From Desulfovibrio sp. G11 (GTDB lineage: Bacteria > Desulfobacterota > Desulfovibrionia > Desulfovibrionales > Desulfovibrionaceae): a stretch of 64,000 nucleotides of DNA. The stretch is taken from assembly GCF_900243745.1 (NCBI RefSeq), contig NZ_LT984798.1:2564001-2628000 (forward strand), written 5' to 3'. The position numbers and the translations under genes are program-made. The notes beneath the pieces were generated by a model. It worked only from the letters and a program-made list of their open reading frames with translations. It was not told where the DNA came from and searched no databases. Every line of letters starts with the position of its first letter. Position 1 is the stretch's first letter. Shown one piece after another: positions 52,708-62,064 of the stretch.

Positions 52708-55335
52708 ATGAGTTCTGGAGCCGTCATGCCACTCTCACGCCTTTTGGGCTTTTTTTCGCGGACCGCCCGACGGGCCGCAGCCGGAGCCTCGGCTTCAGAC
52801 AGCGAGGCCGAGCGCTTCTTTGCCCTGCGGCATCATTCTTTCAAGCTTTTCCTCACGGCATGGAACACTTTTCAGGAAACCATGACCGCCCTTGAATACA
52901 CCCTGTGCTGCGACCATCCCTTCGGACTTTACAGGGTGCGCGCCCTGTGTACCAGTATGGCCACACAGGCGTTTCAGTGTATCAAGCAACTGGAACGGCT
53001 TGATCCCGCCCCCTGCGAAGCCCTGTACGCAAGATTTGCCGAACTGCAGAAAATGGTGGCGGATGACGTGTACGAGCCGGAGTCCTGTCTTCTGGGGCCG
53101 CTTGTGCTGCCGCTGGGACCGGATGAAACCGATATGGGGGCGCTCAGCGGCGAGGGACGTTCTCCGCTGGTTGACCCTGTAACCCTGCGGCTGGAAGACG
53201 TGCGCCGCCGCCTGCCGGGCCTGATATCCAGAGGTTTTGTGGTTACTGCCGTGGGCTGCCAGCATTTTTTCCAGAGCGGCGACCTTCAGAGCGAGATCAA
53301 CCGGCGCATACAGGCTGCCGGGGGCCTTGCCCCCAAGCATCTTGCCAAGCTTTCGCGCAGCCTCGGCCAGCTGGTGGAAGATACCCCCATGCCCCAGGAT
53401 CTGGCGGCGGAAATTCTGACTGCTGTCGCCCGTTTGAGGGCGTCCTGTCCCGAGGGGATGCGGCTTGTACTGCGCGGGCGCTTGTGGCCGCCCGAGGCCC
53501 AGGGCAGCGATGACCCCGGCCTTGTGCTCTGGGGGCCGTCAGTGCCGCTGGAAGCCACGGACGAAGAAGTGCTCCACGCTGTTCAGCTGACCCTGGCCCG
53601 CAAGCAGCGCGCTCAGGCCCTTGTGTACCGGCGCGCCCGGGGCCTTACCGAGGCTGGCGCCGGTGTGTGTGTTACCTGTATGGCAGTGGAGGACGGCTCT
53701 TGGGGCGGGCTTGCCCATTCGTGCAGCCCGGTGAAGGCGCACGGCGACCATGCCCACGTTTATGCCTGCCGCGGTTTGCCGCAGGAACTGGACTATTCTG
53801 TTCTGCCCGCAGACCATGCCACTGTGGACAGGCGGCCGCCGTATGATGTCATCAGTCTTGTGGGGCCTCCCGGAACGGCTCGTCCTCTGCTTGAAGCCGA
53901 TACCGCCAGAGAAGTGGCCGCGCTGGCCCTTGATCTTGAGGCCGATTTCGGCTGGCCTGTTTCTCTTTCGTGGGTGCGCACGCCGCAGGGGCATCTGCGC
54001 CTTTTGCTGGCACGGCCCATTCCCCTGCCTGTGGATGCGGTGGACATGCCGCCGGTAACCGCTGATGTGCGCAGTAATCTGCGGCTTACGGGGGGCTATA
54101 CGGTCAGCCCCGGCCGGGTGGCGGGGCCGGTTTGCGTAGCGCGGCGATGGGAAGAGGCCAGGCGTTTTCCCGCGGGCGGCATTCTTGTGGTGCCTGACGA
54201 TAATTACCGCTGGGGCGCCTTGATGGACCGCGCCGCGGGCATTATCGCCGAAGAAGGCCTGCCCGGTTCACGGCTGGCATCGCTGGCGCGCGAATTTGGC
54301 AAACCGGCCATTTTCGGGCTGGACAATGCCACGGAAATACTGAAAAGCGGGCAACGGATTACCCTGTGCTCGGACATCTGCCAGGTCTATGTTGACAGGC
54401 TGGAATCCCTGTTGCCCAACGTGCCGCCCGGGCGGGACTATATGCCCGGCAGCCCCGTGTACCGCATCCTGCAAAAGGCCTCGGCCCGCATACTGCCTTT
54501 GACGATGGATGTTGACAGTCCCGAATTCAGGGCTTCCAACTGTCAGACATACCACGATATTGCCCGCTACTGCCATGAAAGGGCCGTGAGCGCCATGTTC
54601 AGCCTCGGGGCGGAGAAAAAGTACGCGCCGCAACGTGTAAAGCAGTTGCGCGACAAGGTGCTCAAGCAGTTCTGGGTGGTGAACCTCAGTGACGGCTTTG
54701 CGGTTACCCCTCCCGGGCCGGTCATTGATATTGAGCAGATATCTTCGGTACCCATGCGTGCGCTCTGGCATGGCATGAACGCCTACGCCTGGCAGGGGCC
54801 GCCGCCCGTGGACGGCAAGGGGTTTCTTTCGGTGCTGTTTGAGGCCACGGCCAACCCCAACCTGGATCCTGCCGCACAGACTGCCTACTTTTCTGAAAAA
54901 AACTACTTTATGATCTCGCGCGACTATTGCAGCCTGCATTCGCGTTTTGGCTTTCATTTTGTCTCTGTAGAGGCGCGCCTTGGCGAGCGCACCCCTGAGA
55001 ATTATCTCACCTTTCACCTGCGGGGCGGCGCGGCCAATATTGAGCGGCGCATCCTGCGCGTGCGTTTTGTGGCTGAAATTTTGTGGGAATTCGGCTTTGC
55101 CCCCATGGTGCGCAATGATGCGGTCAGCGCCACCCTCAAGGGTATGGATCGTGAAGAAGGTGAATTTTTGCTGGCAGTGGCGGGATATATGACCATCCAT
55201 ACCCGCCAGCTGGATATGATCATGCAGGATGCGGCCCAGGTGGCCGCCCGGCGGGAGGAAATGCTCGAACACTGCCGTATGCTGTTCAAGGGCGAAAAAT
55301 TGCCGCAGGCCGCAACCGGCGTGGAGGAATCATAG
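52708..55335 (+). CDS. PEP-synthase-like pseudoenzyme (paralog A)
   Basis: 875 residues from the ATG at 52708, where the sequence becomes protein-like (MSSGAVMPLSRLLGFF). It aligns along most of its length with the protein at 57582-60197. The swivelling phospho-His domain is recognisable (GGYTVSPGRVAGPVCVARRW), but the motif that should read G-H-L-A-S reads GSRLASLARE, with Arg522 (codon CGG at 54271) in place of the catalytic His. The N-terminal half lacks the RSSA-ED and GGK ATP-grasp motifs kept in the paralog. The last 300 residues are a conserved unknown domain (ARYCHERAVSAMF, IHTRQLDMIM) instead of the PEP/pyruvate barrel. A kinase gene follows two bases later. Confidence 0.78.
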   Translation: MSSGAVMPLSRLLGFFSRTARRAAAGASASDSEAERFFALRHHSFKLFLTAWNTFQETMTALEYTLCCDHPFGLYRVRALCTSMATQAFQCIKQLERLDPAPCEALYARFAELQKMVADDVYEPESCLLGPLVLPLGPDETDMGALSGEGRSPLVDPVTLRLEDVRRRLPGLISRGFVVTAVGCQHFFQSGDLQSEINRRIQAAGGLAPKHLAKLSRSLGQLVEDTPMPQDLAAEILTAVARLRASCPEGMRLVLRGRLWPPEAQGSDDPGLVLWGPSVPLEATDEEVLHAVQLTLARKQRAQALVYRRARGLTEAGAGVCVTCMAVEDGSWGGLAHSCSPVKAHGDHAHVYACRGLPQELDYSVLPADHATVDRRPPYDVISLVGPPGTARPLLEADTAREVAALALDLEADFGWPVSLSWVRTPQGHLRLLLARPIPLPVDAVDMPPVTADVRSNLRLTGGYTVSPGRVAGPVCVARRWEEARRFPAGGILVVPDDNYRWGALMDRAAGIIAEEGLPGSRLASLAREFGKPAIFGLDNATEILKSGQRITLCSDICQVYVDRLESLLPNVPPGRDYMPGSPVYRILQKASARILPLTMDVDSPEFRASNCQTYHDIARYCHERAVSAMFSLGAEKKYAPQRVKQLRDKVLKQFWVVNLSDGFAVTPPGPVIDIEQISSVPMRALWHGMNAYAWQGPPPVDGKGFLSVLFEATANPNLDPAAQTAYFSEKNYFMISRDYCSLHSRFGFHFVSVEARLGERTPENYLTFHLRGGAANIERRILRVRFVAEILWEFGFAPMVRNDAVSATLKGMDREEGEFLLAVAGYMTIHTRQLDMIMQDAAQVAARREEMLEHCRMLFKGEKLPQAATGVEES

Positions 55336-55337
55336 CC

Positions 55338-57041
55338 ATGTCCGCAGTCGCTCCCGCGCCCCATCGCGGGTACAAGGTCATCTATCGCCGCCTGCTCGTT
55401 ACGCTGCTGCTTATGGCGCTCACGCCGCTGGTGGCTCTGGGGTTGTTCTGCCTGGACAGGCTGAGCGCCATCTATGACGAAAAGATCAGCGCGGGCATCG
55501 AGGCTGTAGCCAGCAGCAAACACCGCGCGCTGGATACATTTATGGTGGAGCGCATCGCCCAGATAAAAAATCTGGCCTTCACCCATCCTTATGCAGAATT
55601 GAGCAATTCCGCGCGTCTGAGCGATATCTTCAGCATCATGCAGAACAACAGCCGCTCCTTTGTGGATGTGGGTGTCATCGGCATGGACGGCCGCCATGTC
55701 TCCTATGTGGGACCATATGACCTCAGCGACAACAATTACTCCGACACTCCCTGGTTCAGAGAGGTGCTGCGCAAGGGTGTGTATGTGAGTGATGTGTTTA
55801 TGGGCTACAGGAACGAGCCTCATTTCATCATAGCGGTGCTGCGGCACGAGGGGGGGCGCAGCTACATAGTACGGGCTACCATTGATATGGACGCTATGGG
55901 GGCCTTGCTGCGTCGCGTGTATTCCGGTCCGCACAGCGATGCCTTTCTGGTCAATGCCAGAGGCGAGCTCCAGACGGATTCGCGCTATCACGGCAAAAGC
56001 ATGGCGCGGTTTGGTGTGCCACTGCCGGATATGACCCGCAAAAATGTGTCCACCCAGCATCTGACCACATCCAAAGGGCAGGAAATGCTGGCCGCCATGA
56101 TGCCTCTGGAGTCCATGCCCTGGGCGCTTGTGGTGCTTGATGATGTGCGTGACAGCCTCCAACCGTTACGGCAACTCAAAGCGCTGATTGTTTTTTTCAT
56201 GATTCTGGGCAGCGGGCTTATCTGTATGGGGGCCGAACTCTGCACCCGGCGGCTCGTGGCTTCGCTTGAAGAGTCTGACCAGAAACAGGCCCATATCGAT
56301 GCCCGCATGCTTCAGTCCAGCAAAATGGCGGCCCTTGGCAAAATGGCCGCCGGGGTGGCCCATGAGGTAAACAATCCCCTTATGCTCATTCAGGAAAATG
56401 CGGGCTGGATACGTGACCTGCTGGACGATGAAAAACCCGAAGCAATGAAAAATTATCAAGAAATACTGGAAAGTACAGAAAAAATTGACCAGCATGTCAA
56501 GCGCGCCAAAGGCATAACCCAGCGCATGCTCGGCTTTGGCCGCCGCATGAACCCCGGCCGTACGGAAATACTGATCAACTCCCTGACTGATCAGGCTGCT
56601 GAAATGCTTAAAACAGAAGCCACCAATCGCAATATTGACATTATCAGAGAGTATGATCCGCAGGTGCCGGTTATCCTGTCAGATCCCGCGCAGCTTGAGC
56701 AGATTTTTATCAATATTATCGACAACGCCATTGATGCCATCGGCAAAAACGGCTCTCTGACCATTCGCACCCTTGCCTGGAAGAAGGGTGTTCGCATACT
56801 GTTTACCGATAGCGGTCCCGGTATGGATCAGGAAACCGTAACCCGTATTTTTGATCCTTTTTTTACTACCAAGAAGGTGGGCGAGGGTACGGGCCTTGGG
56901 CTGGCTATCTGTTATACCATACTTGAAAAGCTGGGCGGCCGCATTGAGGTGCAGAGCCGGCTGGGAGAAGGAACCACCTTCAGCATAACCCTGCCCGCCG
57001 AACCGCCGCAGCTTCCGCCGGAAGACGGTCTGCCAGCCTGA
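55338..57041 (+). CDS. membrane sensor histidine kinase
   Basis: 567 residues. First membrane segment LLVTLLLMALTPLVALGLFC, a periplasmic dCache-like sensor (about 45-270; SDNNYSDTPWFREVLRKG), second segment LIVFFMILGSGLICMG, then a HisKA domain with GKMAAGVAHEVNNPLMLIQE (phospho-acceptor His) and an HATPase with NIIDNAIDAIGKNG, DSGPGMD and GTGLGLAI. It starts two bases after the upstream PEP-synthase-like gene, so both are surely co-transcribed. The likely partner is the receiver protein encoded next. Confidence 0.92.
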   Translation: MSAVAPAPHRGYKVIYRRLLVTLLLMALTPLVALGLFCLDRLSAIYDEKISAGIEAVASSKHRALDTFMVERIAQIKNLAFTHPYAELSNSARLSDIFSIMQNNSRSFVDVGVIGMDGRHVSYVGPYDLSDNNYSDTPWFREVLRKGVYVSDVFMGYRNEPHFIIAVLRHEGGRSYIVRATIDMDAMGALLRRVYSGPHSDAFLVNARGELQTDSRYHGKSMARFGVPLPDMTRKNVSTQHLTTSKGQEMLAAMMPLESMPWALVVLDDVRDSLQPLRQLKALIVFFMILGSGLICMGAELCTRRLVASLEESDQKQAHIDARMLQSSKMAALGKMAAGVAHEVNNPLMLIQENAGWIRDLLDDEKPEAMKNYQEILESTEKIDQHVKRAKGITQRMLGFGRRMNPGRTEILINSLTDQAAEMLKTEATNRNIDIIREYDPQVPVILSDPAQLEQIFINIIDNAIDAIGKNGSLTIRTLAWKKGVRILFTDSGPGMDQETVTRIFDPFFTTKKVGEGTGLGLAICYTILEKLGGRIEVQSRLGEGTTFSITLPAEPPQLPPEDGLPA

Positions 57042-57199
57042 GGCACGTACCGGCGAATGAAGTAATCTGATGATGGCCGGGGGCGGCCTTGGGCCTGCCC
57101 TAACTATACGCTCCGGCGTCACTTGCTGCACGAGACACGTCATCGGTATCGGCCCTGGCTTGGCCTGGCCGAGACATTGCCTGAAACCGAGGAGGCCCC

Positions 57200-57580
57200 A
57201 TGCGCGCACTGTTTGTGGACGACGAACTGGAATTTCTTGAACTTATGCAAAAACGCCTTGCCCGGCGCGGCATGGAAGTGGTCACTGCCCCCGACGGGCA
57301 GACCGCGCTGAATATGGTGGAAGAAAGCCTCGCTTCCGGCGGTGAACCTTTCAATATTGTGGTGATGGACGTGCGCATGCCCGGCATGGACGGCCTTGAA
57401 ACCCTGCGGCACATGAAGCAGAAATCTCCCGGTCTGCCCGTCATACTGCTGACGGGCCATGCCTGCATGGGGGTGGCTGTGGAGGGGCTTGACCTTGGCG
57501 CGTATGACTACATGCTCAAGCCCGTAGCCATCAGCGAGCTTATCATCAAGATGGAGGAAGCGGTTCGCTCCGCTGTGTAA
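57200..57580 (+). CDS. single-domain response regulator
   Basis: 126 residues, only a CheY-like receiver: acidic pair in LFVDDELEF, phospho-acceptor Asp in IVVMDVRMPGMDG, Thr/Lys switch residues in ILLTGHA and YMLKPV. No output domain, so it must act by protein contact or pass phosphate on. GAGGAGG six bases before the ATG. It follows the kinase after 158 bases without a terminator and precedes the PEP-synthase-like gene by one base (TAAGATG), so tight coupling to that protein is likely. Confidence 0.93.
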   Translation: MRALFVDDELEFLELMQKRLARRGMEVVTAPDGQTALNMVEESLASGGEPFNIVVMDVRMPGMDGLETLRHMKQKSPGLPVILLTGHACMGVAVEGLDLGAYDYMLKPVAISELIIKMEEAVRSAV

Positions 57581-57581
57581 G

Positions 57582-60197
57582 ATGGCGCTCCTCAAATATT
57601 TGCGGCACTGGATAGGGCGGGACCAGCCCGGGGAGCCAGACCCTGAGGAACTGGCCCGGGAGGAAGAGCTGAAGACGCGCCTGCGTGAGCGTTGCGCGCG
57701 CTTCCGCCGTCTGCTTTCTGCCAACAAGCGCGCCCTTGAAGCCATGAGCGAGGTGGAAGACCGCCTGAACGGCGCAAAACCTTTCGGCATGGATTATGTG
57801 CATGCCGTCAGCACTCGGGCCGTTACCGCTGTTTTTCAGATGGTGCGCGAACTGAACGCTCTTTCCGGCAACGCCTATGCCGGGCTGCTTGAGCCTTTCG
57901 GCCGTATCCGCGGCCAGATGGAAGCTTTGCTGGAAGAGCCTCCACATCAGGACGGCCCCCTTATCCTGCATCTTGACCAGATAAGCCTGAGTGACCTCAC
58001 TCTTGTGGGGGGCAAAATGGCAAATCTGGGCGAAGTGGCCGCCAATGCCGGCCTTTCCGTGCCTGACGGCTTTGCCGTGACAGTCAGCGCCTACTATCGT
58101 TTTATGGAATATAACGGCCTGCAGAGTGAGCTGAACCGGCTTATTCAGGCCACAGACATGCAGAGCCTTGATCAGGTCTTCAGTCTGGCTGCCGCCCTGC
58201 AAAAGGCCGTACTCACGGCGCCGCTGCCCCCCGAACTTGAAAATGCCATTACTGAAGCTGTGGCTATCATGCGTGCCAAGGCTGGTCCCGGTCTCAAGCT
58301 GGCCCTGCGCAGCAGCGCGGTGGGCGAAGACTCTCTTGGTGTTACCTTTGCGGGCCAGTACAGGTCGGAACTCAACGTGCCTCCTGAAGAAGCCTGCGAA
58401 GTATGGAAAGAGATCATTGCCAGCAAGTATGCAGTCACTGCCATGAGCTACCGCTACCATCATGGCATTCCCGATGATGCCGCGCCCATGTGCGTGGGGG
58501 TTCTGGCAATGGTCCCCGCTGCAGCGGGCGGGGTGGCATACAGCCGTGATCCCGTGGCCGCCAGTCGCAGCCGTGAACAGATACTGCTCAATGCGGTGGC
58601 CGGCCTGCCTCAGGCTGTGGTGGACGGGGCAGTAACGCCTGACGTGTATGTTTTCAGCCGGGAAATCCCCCCCAAGTTTATCTGTAAACGTCTGGCCGGT
58701 CCCGAGGGTACCCCCCCAAGCCTTACCGACAGTCAGGCTGCGGAGCTTGCCAAGGTGGCCCTTGCGCTGGAGAGTTATTATACTGAGCCGCAGGATGTGG
58801 AGTGGGCGCTTGACGCGGAAGACGGCCGCATTGTCGTTTTGCAGAGCCGCCCCCTGCACGAGGCCGATTCCGCTACGGAGCAGAGCCATGCGGAGCCGCA
58901 GCGCACCGGAGAGCAGGGCGGCGAAGCCTTTGCCCTGGACGACCTGCCCTCCGGCCTGCAGGTGCTTGCGGCGGGGGGCGTGGCCGTAAGTCCCGGCGTG
59001 GGCATAGGCCCTGCCTTTGTGGCCCGCAAAGAGGCGGACATGCTCTCGTTTCCCAAGGGCGGCATTCTGGTGGTGGAACGTGCCTTGCCCCGTTGGGCAC
59101 CCCTGCTTTCACGGGCTTCGGGCCTTGTCAGCGAAGCCGGGGGCATGGCCGGGCATCTGGCCTCGGTGGCGCGCGAATACCGTTTGCCCGCACTCTTCAG
59201 CCTGCCTGATGCCCGCCTGTTGTTGGACAATACCGGAGAAGTCACGCTGGATGCGGCCCGCTGCGCCGTCTTCGCCGGGCGGCAACCGCAGCTTGTATCC
59301 AGCGAGGCGGAGCCGCCCAACCTGATGGCCGGCAGTCCGGTACACCAGCGCCTTCAGGCCCTGAGCCAGCTTATGGTTCCCCTCAATCTGCTGCACCCGG
59401 ATGCGCCGGAATTTGCCCCGGCATACTGCCGCACCCTGCACGACATTACCCGGTTCTGCCATGAAAAATCCGTCCGCCTCATGTTTGAAGAGGAAGAGGC
59501 GGGAGTCAGCAGGCGAATGGGCAAGCAACTGCGCGCCGGGGCCAAACTGCAGTACTGGATTGTGGATATGGGCGGCGGTTTCAAACGTCGTGTGCCCGGG
59601 CCGGTGGTGGATCTGGATATTATTGCCAGCGCGCCCATGCTTGCCCTCTGGGACGGTATGGTGGCAGTGCCGTGGGCAGGGCCTCCAGCGGCCAGCGCTT
59701 CGGGCTTCATGACGGTAATGCTTGAAAGCGCTATGAATCCGGAGCTTGAAAGCACTGCGCCCAATACTATGGCAAACAAGAATTTTTTTATCATTTCAGA
59801 TAACTATATGATATTACAGGCTCGCTACGGGTACCACTTCTGTACTGTGGAATCTCTGGCAGGCGAAGAAAGCCACGAAAATTTCGTGAGTTTCCAGTTC
59901 AAGGGGGGGGCTGCTGACCGCAAGCGGCGGCAGTTGCGCGCCCGCATGGTGGCGGATCTTCTGGAACATCATGGCTTCAGGGCGGACGTGAAGGACGACT
60001 CTGTTTTTGCCGTGGCCGAAGGATACGACGCTACAGAAACCCTGATGCGCACCCGCCTGCTTGGCTATCTGCTCATTCATACCCGCCAGGTAGATATGAT
60101 CATGCTGGATACGGAACGGGCCAAGGCCCTCAAAGACAAGATGGCCGCCGATATGGAGGGCATGAAAGGCAGACCGCTCAAAGGTTGCTCCTGTTAG
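57582..60197 (+). CDS. PEP-synthase-like protein with intact ATP-grasp and phospho-His domains (paralog B)
   Basis: 871 residues. A helical N-terminal region (1-130) is followed by the PEP-synthase ATP-grasp: VGGKMANLGEVAANAGLSVP (about 140), ALRSSAVGEDSLGVTFAGQY (from about 241) and VEWALDAEDGRIVVLQSRPL. The swivelling domain has GGVAVSPGVGIGPAFVARK and GGMAGHLASVAREYRLPALF, with catalytic His525. Instead of the C-terminal PEP/pyruvate TIM barrel there is a 300-residue domain shared with paralog A (DITRFCHEKSVRLMF, YGYHFCTVES, IHTRQVDMIMLD). It could thus autophosphorylate with ATP and pass the phosphate to something other than pyruvate (inference). Confidence 0.85.
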   Translation: MALLKYLRHWIGRDQPGEPDPEELAREEELKTRLRERCARFRRLLSANKRALEAMSEVEDRLNGAKPFGMDYVHAVSTRAVTAVFQMVRELNALSGNAYAGLLEPFGRIRGQMEALLEEPPHQDGPLILHLDQISLSDLTLVGGKMANLGEVAANAGLSVPDGFAVTVSAYYRFMEYNGLQSELNRLIQATDMQSLDQVFSLAAALQKAVLTAPLPPELENAITEAVAIMRAKAGPGLKLALRSSAVGEDSLGVTFAGQYRSELNVPPEEACEVWKEIIASKYAVTAMSYRYHHGIPDDAAPMCVGVLAMVPAAAGGVAYSRDPVAASRSREQILLNAVAGLPQAVVDGAVTPDVYVFSREIPPKFICKRLAGPEGTPPSLTDSQAAELAKVALALESYYTEPQDVEWALDAEDGRIVVLQSRPLHEADSATEQSHAEPQRTGEQGGEAFALDDLPSGLQVLAAGGVAVSPGVGIGPAFVARKEADMLSFPKGGILVVERALPRWAPLLSRASGLVSEAGGMAGHLASVAREYRLPALFSLPDARLLLDNTGEVTLDAARCAVFAGRQPQLVSSEAEPPNLMAGSPVHQRLQALSQLMVPLNLLHPDAPEFAPAYCRTLHDITRFCHEKSVRLMFEEEEAGVSRRMGKQLRAGAKLQYWIVDMGGGFKRRVPGPVVDLDIIASAPMLALWDGMVAVPWAGPPAASASGFMTVMLESAMNPELESTAPNTMANKNFFIISDNYMILQARYGYHFCTVESLAGEESHENFVSFQFKGGAADRKRRQLRARMVADLLEHHGFRADVKDDSVFAVAEGYDATETLMRTRLLGYLLIHTRQVDMIMLDTERAKALKDKMAADMEGMKGRPLKGCSC

Positions 60198-60921
60198 TTG
60201 CGCCTGGCAAAAAACATCTGCTGCCGTGGCGGCGGGATTTCATGTAACAGGCTGATTCTGTGTTACGGTTGCCTGAAGATTGCGTACGCCAGACAAGGCC
60301 ACATGCAAAGGCGCTGCGGCTGCAGCCCTTGCCCGAAGACCTGTATATTCAAAGACCTGCGCCCGATCATCTATGCCCGAAAATCTGTGTATCTGATGGC
60401 AGCAATACGGTATTTTTGTGCGTGTGAATGCCGCAGGGAGCAATGCCGTGCGCTTCCGGCAGGCAAGCCCGTCATATTTCTTCGTCTGGTCCTCTCTCTG
60501 CCCGCGTGAACTGGTTTTCGTTTCAACTGTTTTCTTCTGAGCGCGTATTGCTTCTGCGCCTGTCGGCACAAGAAAATCATGACGTCTTGCCTGATGCGGT
60601 AAAACAGCTTACGCCTTTGGGAGCGGTTTTCCGTTACCATTTTTGTGCATTTTCCAGACGCTTTTCATGAAATAACGGTGGGCTGCAGCCGCATGCATGT
60701 ACGAAAAAATCTTGCTGCCAGGCCGTTGGGCCGCTGCTGGACAAATCCATCCTGCGGAGCGGTTTTGTGTTGTGATTACACCGAAAATTGCGCGGGCCGG
60801 TGTCCGCCATAAAGACATAGCCGCAGGTTGCCTGTGCAGGAATATATTGCACAGGCGTCTTACAAACCTTGCGGGTACACACTTGCAACGTTGCAATACC
60901 TAAAATGCTACGGGAGTACTC
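60198..60921. other. long intergenic region
   Basis: About 720 bases with no convincing gene. Small minus-strand frames (for example 60609-60896) lack ribosome sites and look like chance. A palindrome at the right end is listed separately. Confidence 0.55.
60883..60896. promoter_or_regulatory. perfect palindrome upstream of the dehydrogenase gene
   Basis: TTGCAACGTTGCAA, a 14-base perfect palindrome ending 25 bases before the ATG; placed where an operator would sit. Confidence 0.45.
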
Positions 60922-61895
60922 ATGACCAAAGCCCGTGTATACGTGACCCGTGCCCTTTTGCCTGAAGCTTTCACCCTGCTGCGCTCACGTTGCCATGTAG
61001 ACGTGGGGCCGGAAAATGGCCTTCGCGGTGAGGATTTTGTGGAGGCCCTGCGCGGGGCTGATGCTGTTATCGCCACCTCGGTGCGTCTTGGGCCTGAGGC
61101 CTTGGACGCTCTGGCGTCTTCCTGCAAGGTTATTTGCAGCTACGGGGTAGGGTATGACCATATTCCTGTGGAGGAAGCTACCCGCCGCGGTATATGGGTG
61201 ACGCACAATCCCGATGCCGTCACTGCGGACACGGCGGATCTGGCCATGGCGCTCATGCTGGGGGTGGCCCGCAGATTGCGCGATTGCGATCTCAGTGTGC
61301 GCAATGGCGTGGCCCCCTGGGGCGTGGCCATGCATATGGGGCTGTGCGCGTGAGCGGCAAGGTGCTTGGGCTTGTGGGCAGTGGGCGTATAGCCCTGGCA
61401 GTGGCGCGGCGCGCACAGGGGTTCGGCATGCGCCTTGCCTATACCGGCCGACGCAGAAATGAAATATTTGAGGCCGCCACGGGGGCGTGTTATCTGGACA
61501 AGAAAGAATTGCTGGCATCATCGGATTTCGTGAGCCTGCATATCCCGCTGACGCCTGAAACGCGGCATTATATGGCGGCGGCGGATCTGGCGTTGATGCC
61601 GCCGCATGCCGTGCTCGTCAATACCGCACGCGGGGCGGTGGTGGATGAAGAGGCCCTGGTGGAAGCTCTTGAAGGAGGCCGCCCTGGCGGCGCAGGGCTG
61701 GATGTTTTTGAGCGTGAACCGCATGCGCATCCGGGGCTGCGCATGCTGCCCAATGTGCTGATGACGCCACATCGCGGCGTAGCCACGCCGGATTCCCTGA
61801 TAGATATGGGGGAGGCTTGTGCACACAAAATTTTTGATGCGCTGGACGGCAGGCTGCCGCAAGACTGCCTGAACCCACACGCCCGTAAGGCATGA
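60922..61895 (+). pseudogene. D-isomer-specific 2-hydroxyacid dehydrogenase, one-base frameshift
   Basis: NAD-dependent 2-hydroxyacid dehydrogenase of about 324 residues if repaired. Frame 1 (60922-61353) gives the N-terminal catalytic half, VYVTRALLPEAFTLLRSRCH through GVGYDHIPVEEATRRG and NPDAVTADTADLAMALML. Frame 2 continues from about 61342 as VSGKVLGLVGSGRIALAVAR (Rossmann G-x-G-x-x-A), VNTARGAVVDEEALVEALEG (catalytic Arg), GAGLDVFEREP (Glu) and MTPHRGVAT (His). The frames join if one G is added to the GGGG at 61338-61341. GGGAG precedes the ATG. Glyoxylate/hydroxypyruvate reductase-like; substrate uncertain. Error and true inactivation cannot be told apart here. Confidence 0.85.
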
Positions 61896-61900
61896 ATGAA

Positions 61901-61926
61901 AAAGGCCGCCCCTGTGGGCGGCCTTT
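61901..61926. terminator. bidirectional terminator
   Basis: Perfect 11-bp stem AAAGGCCGCCC/GGGCGGCCTTT with CTGT loop. It sits between the convergent dehydrogenase and ABC transporter genes, with T-rich tails on both strands (five A before it on the plus strand serve the minus transcript). Confidence 0.88.
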
Positions 61927-62064
61927 GGTTCTTCCTTGCACCGTATGGCGGGCATGAGTGGCGGCATGGGTGCTCGTTACGGCATTAGACCTACGGCAAA
62001 CTGCGGGCGTATGTTCCACCGCCGAACAGCGGCAAGGCAAGCATACCCGGATGTGAAACGTACA

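Noticed and set aside
57546-58889. 447-codon minus-strand frame
   Set aside because: Antisense to the PEP-synthase-like gene B; no motifs and no ribosome site.
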